From NCBI GenBank assembly GCA_910575265.1, contig CAJTEA010000012.1, forward strand, positions 1 through 64,000: a stretch of 64,000 bases of DNA, read 5' to 3'. This stretch comes from Oscillospiraceae bacterium (GTDB lineage Bacteria; Bacillota; Clostridia; Oscillospirales; Oscillospiraceae). Below are positions 8,425 through 19,130 of this stretch, one piece after another. The translations under genes were made by a program, and so were the position numbers. Positions within the stretch are counted from its first letter, which is position 1. Every line of letters starts with the position of its first letter. The notes below the pieces were generated by a model that had not been told where the DNA came from, made no database searches, and saw nothing but the letters and a program-made list of their open reading frames with translations.

Positions 8425-9099
8425 GTGGAAAAATATTTTGAAGTATTGTGCATGTGTCCGCTGTTTCGGGATATTGCGCATTGGGAACTGACCAAGGCTC
8501 TACGTTGCCTCAACGCCAGGGTATTTTCCTTTGAAAAGGGAGAAGCCGTGATGAATGAAAGTGAACCAGCAAAATATGTGGGAATTGTCCTAACGGGCAG
8601 TTTCCAAATTGTTCGGACGGATTTCTTTGGTAATCGAAGCATGATTGCCAACCTTGTTCCTGGTGAATTATTTGGGGAATCCTTCGCTTGTGCAGGAGTA
8701 GAGGTAGTCCCGGTTTCTGTGCTGGCATCGGAGGCTGCGGAGGTTATGCTGATTGACTGTTTGAAAATTAGTCATTCATGCAGTAATGCTTGTCAATTCC
8801 ATCAACAGATGATTGACAATCTTCTTCAAATTGTTGCGGCAAAGAATTTGGTGCTTCACCAAAAAATCGAGGTCACATCCAAGCGCACGACACATGAAAA
8901 GCTGATGGCGTATCTGATGCTTCAAGCTAAACAATTTGGCAGTCTGGAATTTGAAATACCATATGATCGCCAGGAGTTGGCAGATTATCTGGAAGTAGAG
9001 CGCAGTGGGTTGTCGGCGGAAATCGGAAAACTGCGTCGGCAAGGGGTCATTGAAGCAGACCGCAACAGATTCAAGATATACAAACCGTTTGATGTTTGA
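8425..9099 (+). CDS. Crp/Fnr-family regulator, HcpR-like by context
   Basis: Transcription factor of 224 residues, normal for the family. A cyclic-nucleotide-binding-like beta-roll spans about residues 10-120 (FEKGEAVMNE, NLVPGELFGESFA), then the dimerisation helix, then a winged helix at about 145-220 (IPYDRQELADYLEVERSGLS, with IGKLRRQGVI). The N-terminus has CMCPLF and CLN but no clear four-cysteine Fnr cluster. GTG at 8425 follows GAGGGG with suitable spacing. It is divergent from ferredoxin-hcp and shares a perfect palindrome with it, so it probably activates hcp and represses itself. The ligand is unknown; HcpR relatives respond to nitrosative stress. Confidence 0.9.
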   Translation: MEKYFEVLCMCPLFRDIAHWELTKALRCLNARVFSFEKGEAVMNESEPAKYVGIVLTGSFQIVRTDFFGNRSMIANLVPGELFGESFACAGVEVVPVSVLASEAAEVMLIDCLKISHSCSNACQFHQQMIDNLLQIVAAKNLVLHQKIEVTSKRTTHEKLMAYLMLQAKQFGSLEFEIPYDRQELADYLEVERSGLSAEIGKLRRQGVIEADRNRFKIYKPFDV

Positions 9100-9195
9100 G
9101 GCATGGAAACATAGCGGTAGCAAGTAGCGGCAAGCAATGCGCCGGTATATACCCGGCGCGTGCTTGTTGGTGGCTGACCGCCCCCAAACCCCTGT

Positions 9196-9225
9196 AAAAC
9201 CGGGCGCAAGTGCGCCCGGTTTTTT
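9196..9225. terminator. Bidirectional terminator between regulator and relaxase genes
   Basis: AAAACCGGGCGCA pairs perfectly with TGCGCCCGGTTTT around a 2-nt loop, with T runs on both strands. It separates the convergent regulator and relaxase genes. A smaller hairpin (GCGCCGG, about 9140) lies just before it. Confidence 0.85.
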
Positions 9226-9271
9226 AAGCCGCCTCCGGCGTCTGCTGTTACCCGCAGGGAGAGAAAAATCT

Positions 9272-10675
9272 TCAATGCGCCTCCTGCTGGCGGTCACGAT
9301 TTTTCCCTTTTCCCGTCACGCCTAAAATCCGCTCCACGTTGTTTTTGGCGGTGAGCAGTTCTATCATTTTTGCCTTTGCCTGCTTGTACTCTGGATACCG
9401 TTGTTTGTTCTCGGCCTGCAACATGGCATACTCCTGTTTCAGCGATTGCATAGACGGCAGCTTTTTCAAACCGAGAGAATCAAAGTACCGCTTCGCCGCT
9501 TGACAGGCCGTGATTTCACTGCTATGCTGTTCATAAAAATTTTCTCTTTTCCTGCCCGTCAATTTCCGATACTGTGCGTAAATCTCCCGTGTCTTACCGT
9601 AGGTTCCGATCTGCTTTTGCAGTTCAGAAATATCTTTCATTCTTGCACTGGCGGCTTTCGACTGGTCAGCTAAATCGTTGAATTTCTGAACTGCCGCATC
9701 ACAGGCTTTTTCCAATTCTCCCAAGTCGGTCAGATGGTTCTCCTGCAAGTACATAACGGTCTTTGCCATCTCTTTGAGATTGAAAATCTTTGCCCAATGC
9801 TCAAACCCAGGAGAGTTGATTTTCTGCATCCTGGCTTGAATATCAATGAGCATATTCGGCTTGGAGGATGCTACCGCTCTTGCTTTGGGAGCGACAATTC
9901 GCTTGCCGGAAATTCGCTCTATAATCGCCGCTTCGGTGTAATCGTCACCAAGAGAATCACAGCGGACGAACCTCTTGCCATTTGGAGTTTTGAACGCAAG
10001 ATGTTTACCCTGTTTTACTTCCACGCCCGCCACTTTCATAGCGGCGAGGAAGCTGTCAAAATCCTTGCAGCCTTGACCGAGGGCGGTATCGATCAAGCCC
10101 TCCAACTGGCCCCGGACGGTAGGCGGCTTATCCTCCCCCAACCATGTGCCGTAGCTGCCCCGGCTGGGCTTCGGTTCAGCAATCACCGACAGCCCATTTT
10201 GCAGGCACAGCATATCGGAGATTTTACGAATTGCGAATGAGGACCGCCAGAAGTTTCGGAATTTCCGGGTGCAGTCTATGGCAGTCGAGTTAAACACAAT
10301 ATGCGAGTGAATGTGATGTTTGTCAATATGGGTGCAGACGATAAAAGCGTGTTTCCCCTTCGTCAGCGACATAGCGAGGTCATAACCGATCTTGTTCGCC
10401 AGTCCCGGTGTAATCTCTCCTGGCTTGAAGGACTGCCGCAGATGATAGGCGATCACATCATTGTCCTTCCGTTCCCTGCCAGTAATGGCGGCATACTGCC
10501 GCTTGGAAAAGAGAAACTCCTGGTCAGCGATAGACGGATTGCACTGATAGGCTGTGACCAAATCGCCGCCGTTGGTTTTCTCTGGATTCTCCACATAGTC
10601 TGTCACCCGGCCCAGGGCCTCCGCCACAGTCCGGCCTTTGCCGCTGTGTAAGGGCATCAGTCGTGTTGTTGCCAT
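9272..10675 (-). CDS. Relaxase (MOBP-type mobilization protein)
   Basis: DNA strand transferase that nicks oriT and leads the single strand during mobilization. The three-histidine metal motif is clear at about residues 116-125 (HIDKHHIHSH, with VFNS after it). The N-terminus (MATTRLMPLHSGKGRT) is typical of relaxases of Tn4451/Tn1549-like elements. A long helical C-terminal part (about 290-467) follows. ATG 10675 has AGGAGG 8 nt upstream; a GTG 6 nt earlier is too close to it. MobC and a small HTH protein lie upstream in the same direction, then the TnpW/recombinase pair, so this is a mobilizable-element core. At about 467 residues it appears complete. Confidence 0.9.
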   Translation of the reverse strand: MATTRLMPLHSGKGRTVAEALGRVTDYVENPEKTNGGDLVTAYQCNPSIADQEFLFSKRQYAAITGRERKDNDVIAYHLRQSFKPGEITPGLANKIGYDLAMSLTKGKHAFIVCTHIDKHHIHSHIVFNSTAIDCTRKFRNFWRSSFAIRKISDMLCLQNGLSVIAEPKPSRGSYGTWLGEDKPPTVRGQLEGLIDTALGQGCKDFDSFLAAMKVAGVEVKQGKHLAFKTPNGKRFVRCDSLGDDYTEAAIIERISGKRIVAPKARAVASSKPNMLIDIQARMQKINSPGFEHWAKIFNLKEMAKTVMYLQENHLTDLGELEKACDAAVQKFNDLADQSKAASARMKDISELQKQIGTYGKTREIYAQYRKLTGRKRENFYEQHSSEITACQAAKRYFDSLGLKKLPSMQSLKQEYAMLQAENKQRYPEYKQAKAKMIELLTAKNNVERILGVTGKGKNRDRQQEAH

Positions 10676-10738
10676 CTTCACATCCTCCTCTCAAATGAAA
10701 AAGTGGTGGGCCGTAAAATGCGGCCTACCACCAGATTG

Positions 10739-11074
10739 TTATTTGATTTTCGATAGCTGCTCCAAAATGTTTCCAAACAGCCCACTGGCCTCCGTCAGCT
10801 TGCCGCAGATTTCATCCACCTCGTCAGGATAGACACCGCCGCCGGAATTGACCCGGCGGGCGATCTGATTCATATTATTGGAGGTATACCGCAGGAGCTT
10901 TGCACACTCGTCCAGCTCTTTGATTTGCAGTTGGACAATGTAGCCATCAATACACATCTTCCGAATATAGGCACTCATATTGTGAACGCCCATCAGCGCC
11001 ATCCTCTGTTCGATTAAGCTCCGTTCCTCGTCTGTAACCTTGAAATAAATTCCGCTGGTCTTTTCTTTTGCCAT
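10739..11074 (-). CDS. MobC-type relaxosome accessory protein
   Basis: Small protein (about 111 residues) of the MobC family, which binds near oriT and helps the relaxase open the nick site. A ribbon-helix-helix-like start (IYFKVTDEERSLIEQRMALM) is followed by the family signature LLRYTSNNMNQIARRVNSGG at about 70-89. ATG 11074 has AGGGGG about 4 nt upstream; an upstream ATG at 11101 lies inside the preceding gene. It is 63 nt upstream of the relaxase and probably shares its transcript. Confidence 0.85.
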   Translation of the reverse strand: MAKEKTSGIYFKVTDEERSLIEQRMALMGVHNMSAYIRKMCIDGYIVQLQIKELDECAKLLRYTSNNMNQIARRVNSGGGVYPDEVDEICGKLTEASGLFGNILEQLSKIK

Positions 11075-11082
11075 AGTCCCCC

Positions 11083-11292
11083 TTATCTCCGCTTCTGCCA
11101 TACGAGGTCATAGCCGAGAGCATCGGCCAGCTCCACGGCTTCTTTATAGCGCAAAGATTCACGGCGCAGCTTGTCGGAGAGATTGGGGACGCTGGGGCTC
11201 CATCCGTACTGCTCCGCCAGTTTTTCCACTAATTCGCTCATGGTGAAGCCCTCCCGGACAATGTAGGCTTTGATTTCGTTCCTGATATTCAT
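11083..11292 (-). CDS. Small HTH-like protein of the mobilization module
   Basis: About 69 residues, starting MNIRNEIKAYIVREGFTM. Two helices with SELVEKLAEQYGWSPSVPNL and then LSDKLRRESLRYKEAVELAD look like a compact helix-turn-helix. Small proteins of this type often precede mobC in Clostridia elements; many database names for them are unreliable. ATG 11292 has AAGGAG 10 nt upstream. It ends just before the mobC start, so they are co-expressed. A role as regulator of the mob genes is inferred. Confidence 0.65.
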   Translation of the reverse strand: MNIRNEIKAYIVREGFTMSELVEKLAEQYGWSPSVPNLSDKLRRESLRYKEAVELADALGYDLVWQKRR

Positions 11293-11560
11293 AAAAATTG
11301 TACTCCTTTTCATAATCGTATTCGCCATCCGGCGCAAAATTAGGAAACGCCCCCAATGGCCTGGACAAGTTGGTCACAATGCCCAAGTCACAGGAGCGCA
11401 CATCAGATTTCAGTGTTTAGCGTGAAGCCATTTAGAACCGTGAAAATCAGCAGGGAACAACGTATTATATTCGCTGTCCGGCGTTGCGTGTTTTCACGAA
11501 AAAGTATCATGCTGACGCCGTTCTATTCGCTGATTTCACATGGATTGAAATTTAGGGCGC

Positions 11561-11593
11561 AAAAAGGGGCGGTCCGCAGACCGCCCCTTTTTT
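11561..11593. terminator. Bidirectional terminator after the recombinase
   Basis: AAAAAGGGGCGGT pairs with ACCGCCCCTTTTT around a 6-nt loop, with A and T runs at both edges. It lies just downstream of the recombinase stop. Between here and 11,292 is about 270 nt with an inverted repeat (GTGAAAATCAGC and GCTGATTTCAC, about 11,440-11,550) and no convincing gene. Confidence 0.85.
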
Positions 11594-11601
11594 CAGCATA
11601 T

Positions 11602-13616
<2,015 letters not shown>

Positions 13617-14159
13617 ATTAGCCTGCCTTTCTTGCGGTAGGACGCAACCCGTAGTATGATGTGGTAGATGTTCCAGGCAAACAGAAAGCCAGCTCCCGGC
13701 TGCGTAATGTCGTTTGCAACCGAAAGCTGGCTTGAGTGCCTATGTACTTTTGTCGTGAAAGGACGTTAGTTTTCACAGCATCCAAATCATCCTCTCACTT
13801 ATAGGAGAAAAACCGGGGGTATGGCGGAACCATTTTCAAAAAGGTTTAGAAAATTTCTTGGAGCGGCCCGGTTTATTCGCCCATCTCTATTATACGGTCA
13901 AATTGGCCATGACCGCAAAAATATGGCGATAATGCAAGATTAGGCCGTTCTGTTCTGAAAAATTGCAAAAATGCAAGATGAAATCAGAAGTGCAGAATGC
14001 ACACTTGATTTTGGTGTAACGTGACCGACATTTTGTCGCTCACGTTTCTGACAAACGAATACCATCGTTCTCCCAAGTATATTATGGGCGAAATCTAAAA
14101 AAACAGGCTAATGGCATGACAGTCCCATTTCAAAAAACATGACACCGCCCCTCGGATAT

Positions 14160-14188
14160 ACTTCGAGCGACAATTTGTCGCTCGAAGT
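14160..14188. repeat. 14-bp perfect inverted repeat ACTTCGAGCGACAA
   Basis: Arms ACTTCGAGCGACAA and TTGTCGCTCGAAGT are separated by one base. The core TGTCGCTC recurs 130 nt upstream in a second, imperfect inverted repeat, so it may be a protein-binding unit rather than an isolated hairpin. Confidence 0.6.
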
Positions 14189-14392
14189 TGTGCGGATATT
14201 GGTATCACCCCCTCCCATAGCACCGTCATTCACCACAAACGAGCAAGCCGCTATGTTGTATTAGGCGAAATCTCACATTCACCCTTTACAACATACATCT
14301 TTATAAAGCCGTTACACTTAATAAGGGTTTGGGACTATCCCAACAAGCAAAAACGGACACGGCCCGGCAGGGGCCGAATTAGGCCGTTTTTC

Positions 14393-14412
14393 GGGAGTGT
14401 GGCCACACTCCC
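14393..14412. repeat. 20-bp perfect palindrome
   Basis: GGGAGTGTGGCCACACTCCC reads identically on both strands with no loop. A loopless palindrome of this length favours dimer binding on double-stranded DNA over a terminator hairpin. Confidence 0.6.
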
Positions 14413-14463
14413 TATGCTTGCTCAGATAGTGTTCCCTCTGTTCCGCTTCTCCTGTTCTCCACG

Positions 14464-15399
14464 TTAATGCCCACTGTATATAGCAGCTATCTCGCAAATT
14501 CTGCGTTTCATTTCTGTGCGAATATGTGGAGGCTCAATGCACTCACATCTATTCCCAAATCCAAGGAGAATATCATAATAATACTCGTTTTCAATAAATG
14601 GAAAATTCACAAAGTAATGTTCCTCGCCATCTGGCACAAAGTGGTCTTGGGCACAATATTCAAGCACCCTATCCAGTATAGATTTATGAATACGAATTTT
14701 GACTTCCGTTTGCATCGCCACCAAAGTTTCCTCAAAATCCAAAATCGGTTTTTGATAATTTCGTGGAATAAAAGTGTCCTGCTCCATTTTCAGGTCTGAC
14801 ATACGGGACAGCCTAAATAGGCGATAGTCGTTCCTGTGATAGCAGTACCCATAAAAATACCAATGACTGCTTTTCAACACAAGCTGATACGGTTCAACCG
14901 TCCGAACAGTTTTATTCCCATGGTGAGCTGTATACTCAAAGGAAAGCAGTCTGCAATTTTGCAAAGCGGCTTTGATCGTTTCCAAATATGGCTGTATATT
15001 TTGGTTACCTATCCACGGACTTAAATCTATACAAATTTGATTTGTTTTTATCTCAATGTCTTTCGCCTTTTCAGCAGGAATAAAACTTTTAACTTTCGCA
15101 AGAGCGTTTACCAGTTCATCCCCTCGTATCATATTGGAAAGGTTGGAAAGCCCCATCAAGATTGCGGAAAGATCAGAAGTTGAGAAAATCTTTTTGTCAA
15201 TCTTATATTCCGGCATAATTTCAAAGCCGCCGCCAACTCCTGATGTGGAACGAATAGGAATACCTGCTAAATTGATTGCGTCTATGTCTCGGTAGATTGT
15301 GCGCGGGGAAACTTCAAACATATCTGCTAACTCCTGTGCGCCCATACGCTTTTTGTCAAGGAGCGTCATAATGATGCTGACAAGTCTATCAACTTTCAT
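14464..15399 (-). CDS. WYL-domain (YafY/DeoR-type) transcription regulator
   Basis: About 311 residues. An N-terminal HTH_11 domain (LVSIIMTLLDKKRMGAQELA, then FEVSPRTIYRDIDAINLAGI) leads to a WYL ligand-binding domain (about 140-220, with YEPYQLVLKSSHWYFYGY-like sequence and DYRLFRLSRM) and a WCX-like C-terminal extension. ATG 15399 has AAAGGTGG upstream; the in-frame ATG 18 nt earlier lacks one. It is divergent from a DJ-1/PfpI gene 120 nt away, a common pairing in which the regulator controls that gene. The ligand is unknown. Confidence 0.88.
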   Translation of the reverse strand: MKVDRLVSIIMTLLDKKRMGAQELADMFEVSPRTIYRDIDAINLAGIPIRSTSGVGGGFEIMPEYKIDKKIFSTSDLSAILMGLSNLSNMIRGDELVNALAKVKSFIPAEKAKDIEIKTNQICIDLSPWIGNQNIQPYLETIKAALQNCRLLSFEYTAHHGNKTVRTVEPYQLVLKSSHWYFYGYCYHRNDYRLFRLSRMSDLKMEQDTFIPRNYQKPILDFEETLVAMQTEVKIRIHKSILDRVLEYCAQDHFVPDGEEHYFVNFPFIENEYYYDILLGFGNRCECIEPPHIRTEMKRRICEIAAIYSGH

Positions 15400-15519
15400 C
15401 TGGCAGCCACCTTTCAAAGAGCCTTTATATCATTATAAATTGTTGCCATACTGATGTCAATAATTAAGTGGTAAGATTACGGTGTAAGTAAAACAAGACC
15501 AAAGAAAATGGAGGGTATT

Positions 15520-16143
15520 ATGTTCACAGTCTACATTTATGTCCTTGACACCTTGGCCGATTGGGAGTTGGGCTATGTTACAGCGGAATTGAACTCCGGG
15601 CGGTTTTTCAAAAAGGACGCGCCCGAAGTATCAGTCAAAACAGTTGCTATCTCAACGGAGCCGGTCAAAACAATGGGCGGTCTGACGATCGTTCCCGATT
15701 GCACGATCCGCGAAATTGCAGTAAGTGAAAAGAGTGTCCTGCTGCTGCCTGGAGCAAACACATGGGACGATCCTAGGTATAGCGTTATGATGAAAAAAGC
15801 CGGTGAGTTGCTTTCTGCGGGCGCTCTGGTATGCGCTATCTGTGGGGCCACTGTCGCACTGGCGAATGCTGGCCTGCTGGATCAGCGTCTGCACACCAGT
15901 AATGGAGCCGGATACCTTGAAATGGTTTCTCCCAGCTATAAAGGGCAGAAGTTCTTTGTTGACGTACCATCTGTGGTAGACCGTAACCTGATTACCGCAA
16001 GTTCCACTGGGGGCTTATTGTGGGCAAAGCAGATTATTGAACGGTTAGATGTTTTCCAGCACAACACACTGGAAGCGTGGTATGCGTATTTCAGCACTGG
16101 TGAGGCGCAACATTTCTTTACCCTTATGCAAACTTTGGCGTAG
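15520..16143 (+). CDS. DJ-1/PfpI-family protein
   Basis: About 207 residues with the class I glutamine-amidotransferase-like fold. The nucleophile-elbow cysteine is in AICGAT (about residue 108), and a glutamate near the N-terminus (DWELG, about 16) would pair with it as in DJ-1. Family members act on reactive carbonyls, as chaperones or as hydrolases; which applies here cannot be read from sequence. ATG 15520 follows GGAGGGTATT; an ATG 12 nt earlier overlaps that ribosome site. It is probably regulated by the divergent WYL protein. A terminator follows closely. Confidence 0.85.
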   Translation: MFTVYIYVLDTLADWELGYVTAELNSGRFFKKDAPEVSVKTVAISTEPVKTMGGLTIVPDCTIREIAVSEKSVLLLPGANTWDDPRYSVMMKKAGELLSAGALVCAICGATVALANAGLLDQRLHTSNGAGYLEMVSPSYKGQKFFVDVPSVVDRNLITASSTGGLLWAKQIIERLDVFQHNTLEAWYAYFSTGEAQHFFTLMQTLA

Positions 16144-16162
16144 ACACTAATACAGTTTTAAC

Positions 16163-16212
16163 CTGCCAGCAGTGGCAGCAAAGAAAAAAACCGCTGCTGG
16201 CAGAAAATTTTT
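16163..16212 (+). terminator. Terminator of the DJ-1-family gene
   Basis: CTGCCAGCAG (16163-16172) pairs with CTGCTGGCAG (16194-16203), followed by AAAATTTTT. The loop is A-rich. Confidence 0.75.
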
Positions 16213-16324
16213 CATGCCTTTTTGTACGGTGGTTTTCAAAAAATGAAAGCCGCCGTTCTTTTATCCTCAAAAGGAGCGACGCGGTAACACTGACAGATAC
16301 GGCGGCTGACAGGAGGCAGTCGCT

Positions 16325-16432
16325 ATGAAGTACACAGCCATTCGACACAATCTGACATTCTTTGGTGTATCAAAAAAAGCCCGGCCTCCACCGGGGACTA
16401 TTGCGGCCACGAGTATGTACTATACAGTGTAG
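16325..16432 (+). CDS. 35-codon small ORF, possible leader peptide
   Basis: ATG 16325 has AGGAGG with 8-nt spacing, a textbook ribosome site, and the 35-residue product (MKYTAIRHNLTFFGVSKK at its start) ends at TAG 16432. It is followed 26 nt later by a terminator-like hairpin and then by the sigma-factor gene. No family function is known to me. The layout resembles leader-peptide attenuation as described for Tn916, but that is inference. Confidence 0.5.
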   Translation: MKYTAIRHNLTFFGVSKKARPPPGTIAATSMYYTV

Positions 16433-16457
16433 GTTCTGCACAGTATTGTTTATCTTT

Positions 16458-16492
16458 CGCCCGGCGGGTCTGTGACCTGTCGGGCGGTTTTT
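16458..16492 (+). terminator. Intrinsic terminator or attenuator before the sigma-factor gene
   Basis: CGCCCGGCGGGT pairs, with two mismatches, with ACCTGTCGGGCG and ends in TTTTT. It lies between the small ORF and the sigma-like gene, so it could terminate or regulate downstream expression. Confidence 0.6.
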
Positions 16493-16634
16493 ATCGTTCC
16501 CAGCGGCCCGAAAATTTTTCTTCACTTTTTTCTCTGCGGAAAGCGGTTTTGCGCGCAAAACCTGTGCCGCTGAACGCTCTGTTAGCGAAAAGGGAAAGTA
16601 CCACCACCATCCCCCGACGAAAGGGGGTGAGAAG

Positions 16635-17060
16635 ATGGAAACCAACCCCCGCGACTATGGCGAACGGTGCAGATTTGATGCCTTTTGCAAGACCGTATTG
16701 AAGCATGAGGCAATCGACTACATCCGGGAAATGAAGCGGCGGGCCAGCCGGGAAATGTCCTTGGAGCGGTTGCCCCAAACGGCGATGGACAAGCTGTGTT
16801 CGGCGGACAGTTACCCCAGCGACAGCTATGTGTTTTCGTACTGCGGGTACAATCTGCCGATCAGAAGCCAACAGGTGGCCGACGCCTTTGCCGGTCTGCC
16901 GGAGCTGGAGCAAAGCATTTTGATTTTGCGCCTGGTGCTGGATTTGACAGACACCGAGATTGGCAAGGCTCTTGGTCTGTCTCGGAGTGCCGTCCAGCGG
17001 CGCAGAACAAAATCGCTGAATGTCCTGCGGACAAAGTTGACAGCGAGGAAAGGAGGTTAG
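16635..17060 (+). CDS. Element-encoded sigma-70-family RNA polymerase sigma factor
   Basis: About 141 residues. The C-terminal half is a clear sigma region 4: FAGLPELEQSILILRLVLDL, then DTEIGKALGLSRSAVQRRR with its helix-turn-helix. The N-terminal half (KTVLKHEAIDYIREMKRR) resembles a reduced region 2. Proteins of this size are standard in Firmicutes conjugative transposons (Tn916 Orf7-like), where they control excision or transfer genes. A GGGGG-GTGA ribosome site precedes the ATG. The next gene starts 6 nt after the stop. Confidence 0.85.
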   Translation: METNPRDYGERCRFDAFCKTVLKHEAIDYIREMKRRASREMSLERLPQTAMDKLCSADSYPSDSYVFSYCGYNLPIRSQQVADAFAGLPELEQSILILRLVLDLTDTEIGKALGLSRSAVQRRRTKSLNVLRTKLTARKGG

Positions 17061-17065
17061 CGCCC

Positions 17066-17302
17066 ATGAAGAGCCGGAAGTACAAGGGCCGTGAACTGCT
17101 GCCGCTGGCGGTGAGCGATGCGGCCCAAGCTGGGGATAGCGATGCTGTGGAGCAGGTCTTGCGGTACTACGAAGGCCACATAAACAAGCTCTGCACCCGG
17201 ACGGTCTACGACGAAAGCGGCTGTCCCCACGCCTGCCTGGACGAGTACATGAAAAGCCGCCTTGAAAACAAACTGATCCGCGCCATTCTCGGCGTGAATT
17301 GA
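17066..17302 (+). CDS. Tn916 Orf8-like helix-turn-helix protein
   Basis: 78 residues (LLPLAVSDAAQAGDSDAVEQ, VLRYYEGHINKLCTRTVYDE). Matches the helix-turn-helix proteins paired with the small sigma factor in conjugative transposons, which act together on element regulation. ATG 17066 has AGGAGG 9 nt upstream, inside the end of the sigma gene, so translation is coupled. The family assignment is by resemblance and synteny. Confidence 0.75.
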   Translation: MKSRKYKGRELLPLAVSDAAQAGDSDAVEQVLRYYEGHINKLCTRTVYDESGCPHACLDEYMKSRLENKLIRAILGVN

Positions 17303-17388
17303 TAACCGGCCCCGGCTGGAGGGGAACAGCTTACCCTTTCCCTGTTCCTCCCGCCTGCGGGCCTTGTCCTGCGTCTTGGAAAGGGGAA

Positions 17389-17571
17389 ATGTCTTTGACA
17401 AAAAATCAACCCAATAAAACTGATTGTGAAATTGAACTTCCACAAGCCATCATAGAAACCTTTGCCCGGTTCCTCGTCCCGGAGATACGGAAATATTACG
17501 ATAGTGAACAGGGCCAGCGAGAGTTTGCGGAGTGGCAGGCAACACACAGGGAGGGAATCAGCGAGAGTTAA
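17389..17571 (+). CDS. Small conserved conjugative-element protein
   Basis: 60 residues, acidic (ELPQAIIETFARFLVPEIRK, then YYDSEQGQREFAEWQ). Similar small proteins follow the sigma/Orf8 pair in Clostridia elements and often precede the integrase or recombinase gene. GGAAAGGGGAA precedes the ATG. No function is known. The element is interrupted soon after by an IS256-type insertion. Confidence 0.6.
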   Translation: MSLTKNQPNKTDCEIELPQAIIETFARFLVPEIRKYYDSEQGQREFAEWQATHREGISES

Positions 17572-17624
17572 AGCGATATACAAAAGCAGGGAACAAGTCA
17601 CAAATCGAGACCCCATAAAAATCC

Positions 17625-19050
17625 GTGTAAACGACAAACTCTGACAGAATAAAAAGGATCGACTCAGTCAAGAATGGAAATAACAACCAATTCAAGAAGG
17701 AGTCGAAGAAAATGAACGCAGCACCGCAGGAATTACTGAAAGAGTATGTCAAAAGTCAGCATTTCACCAGCACCACGGAGATCATGACGGCAATGAAGGA
17801 GATGTTCCGGGACGTGGTTCAGACAGCCATGGAGGTAGAGCTGGACGAGGAACTGGGGCGGGAGCGCTGCCAGCGAGCGGAGGCGTTGGAAACGGCGCCC
17901 AACTACCGCAATGGTTACTCCCGGAAGACGGTGAAGACACAGCTGGGGGAGATAGAGATCAAGGTTCCCCGGGACCGGAACAGCAGCTTCGAGCCAAAGA
18001 TTATCGGCAAGTACAGCCGGAACGCGGACGGGATGGAGGAGAAGGTCATCGGTCTCTACGCCAGCGGGATGAGCCAGCAGGACATCGCCGAACAAATCAA
18101 GGAACTGTACGGCGTGGAGATATCCCCGGAACTGGTGACGAAGATCACGGAGAAGATCATGCCGGAGGTAACGGCGTGGCAAAACCGGCCGCTGGAAGCG
18201 GTCTATCCCTTCGTCTTTATGGACGCCATCCACTACAAGGTGAAAGAGGAACGCCGCTATGTGACCAAGGCGGCATACGTGGTCTTGGGCATCACCATGG
18301 ACGGCAGAAAGGACATCCTTGGTGTGTGGATCGGGGAGCATGAGAGCAGCAAATTTTGGCTTTCTGTGCTGAATGACCTCAAATCCAGGGGAGTTTTGGA
18401 TGTATATCTGTTCTGCACTGACGGGCTGTGCGGCATGATGCAGGCCATCCAGGCGGTGTATCCGAACAGCCGTTTACAGCGCTGCATCGTCCACCAGATC
18501 CGTTCTTCCACTCGTTTCGTTAGCTGGAAGGACATCAAAAAAGTAGTGGCTATCTGAAGAAAATTTATACCGCTGTGACTCTGGAGGAGGCAGAATACGC
18601 CCTGCTCCAGTTCGGGGAAACATGGCGGAAACAGTACCCCTCCTGTGTGAAAAGCTGGGAGGAAAACTGGGAAGTTTTAAGCACCTTTTATGAATACCCG
18701 CCGGAGATTCGGAAAATCATATACACGACCAACATCATTGAAGGCCTGAACCGCCAGTTCCGGCAAATCACGAAAAACAAGCCCAGCTTCACCAGCGACG
18801 ATTCCCTGCGCCGGATGCTCTATCTGGCTGCTCAGCGCATCACGAAGCGCTGGCGGACCAGGTGCTCGAACTGGGACCTGGTCCTCAGCCAGCTCCAGCT
18901 CATGTTTGCGGACCGGGCTGTTGGCTGAGCCCTCCCTTTAGAATATCCCGGCGGGCCGGACGGCATTCACGCCTCCGGCGCACATACCGCCTGGCCCGCC
19001 GGGATGATGTGTCAGGAAGGGCTTCAGCCATCATTCTATTCTGTTTTCAC
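17625..19050 (+). mobile_element. IS256-family insertion sequence, ends approximate
   Basis: The transposase frame is flanked by weakly matching terminal sequences: GTGTAAACGACAAA at 17625 and, on the other strand, GTGAAAACAGAATA ending at about 19050. No matching 8-9-bp target duplication is seen, so the limits are uncertain. A shorter copy of the same right end occurs at about 22,170-22,427. Confidence 0.5.
17712..18928 (+). pseudogene. IS256-family transposase, broken by a 1-nt frameshift
   Basis: A mutator-type DDE transposase of about 405 residues across two frames. The first frame (17712-18557) has the N-terminal DNA-binding region, FMDAIHYKV (first Asp) and FCTDGLCGM (second Asp). It then ends at KKVVAI-stop. 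The second frame (from about 18555) resumes with LKKIYTAVTLEEAEYALLQF and carries NIIEGLNRQFR (catalytic Glu) to the normal end. Inserting one G at about 18555 would restore VVADLKKIY. IS256 elements are not known to use programmed frameshifting, so this copy is probably dead, or it is a sequencing error. Confidence 0.85.
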
Positions 19051-19130
19051 AGCTCTATACTTGACTTTGTCGAATATCGCTTACACAAGATTTTACGGAA
19101 GGCCCACAAATCTTGTCCCCTGCTTTTGCC

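Larger units (their letters stand above)
13640..14460. other. Structured noncoding flank of the mobilization module
   Basis: About 820 nt without a convincing gene but full of symmetry: GCCAGCT/AGCTGGC (about 13,690-13,733); an imperfect repeat around TGTCGCTCACG (about 14,021-14,046); the perfect repeat at 14,160-14,188; AAAAACGG/CCGTTTTT enclosing GGCCCGGCAGGGGCC (about 14,349-14,391); and the palindrome at 14,393-14,412. The density suggests element end, recombinase or transfer sites, or a structured RNA. Confidence 0.5.

Noticed and set aside
8740-9297. Minus-strand frames opposite the Crp/Fnr gene
   Set aside because: They run through the bidirectional terminator and have no conserved sequence.
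17712-18928. Programmed frameshift in the IS256 transposase
   Set aside because: No slippery heptamer at the join and the family is not known to use one; a single-base deletion explains it.
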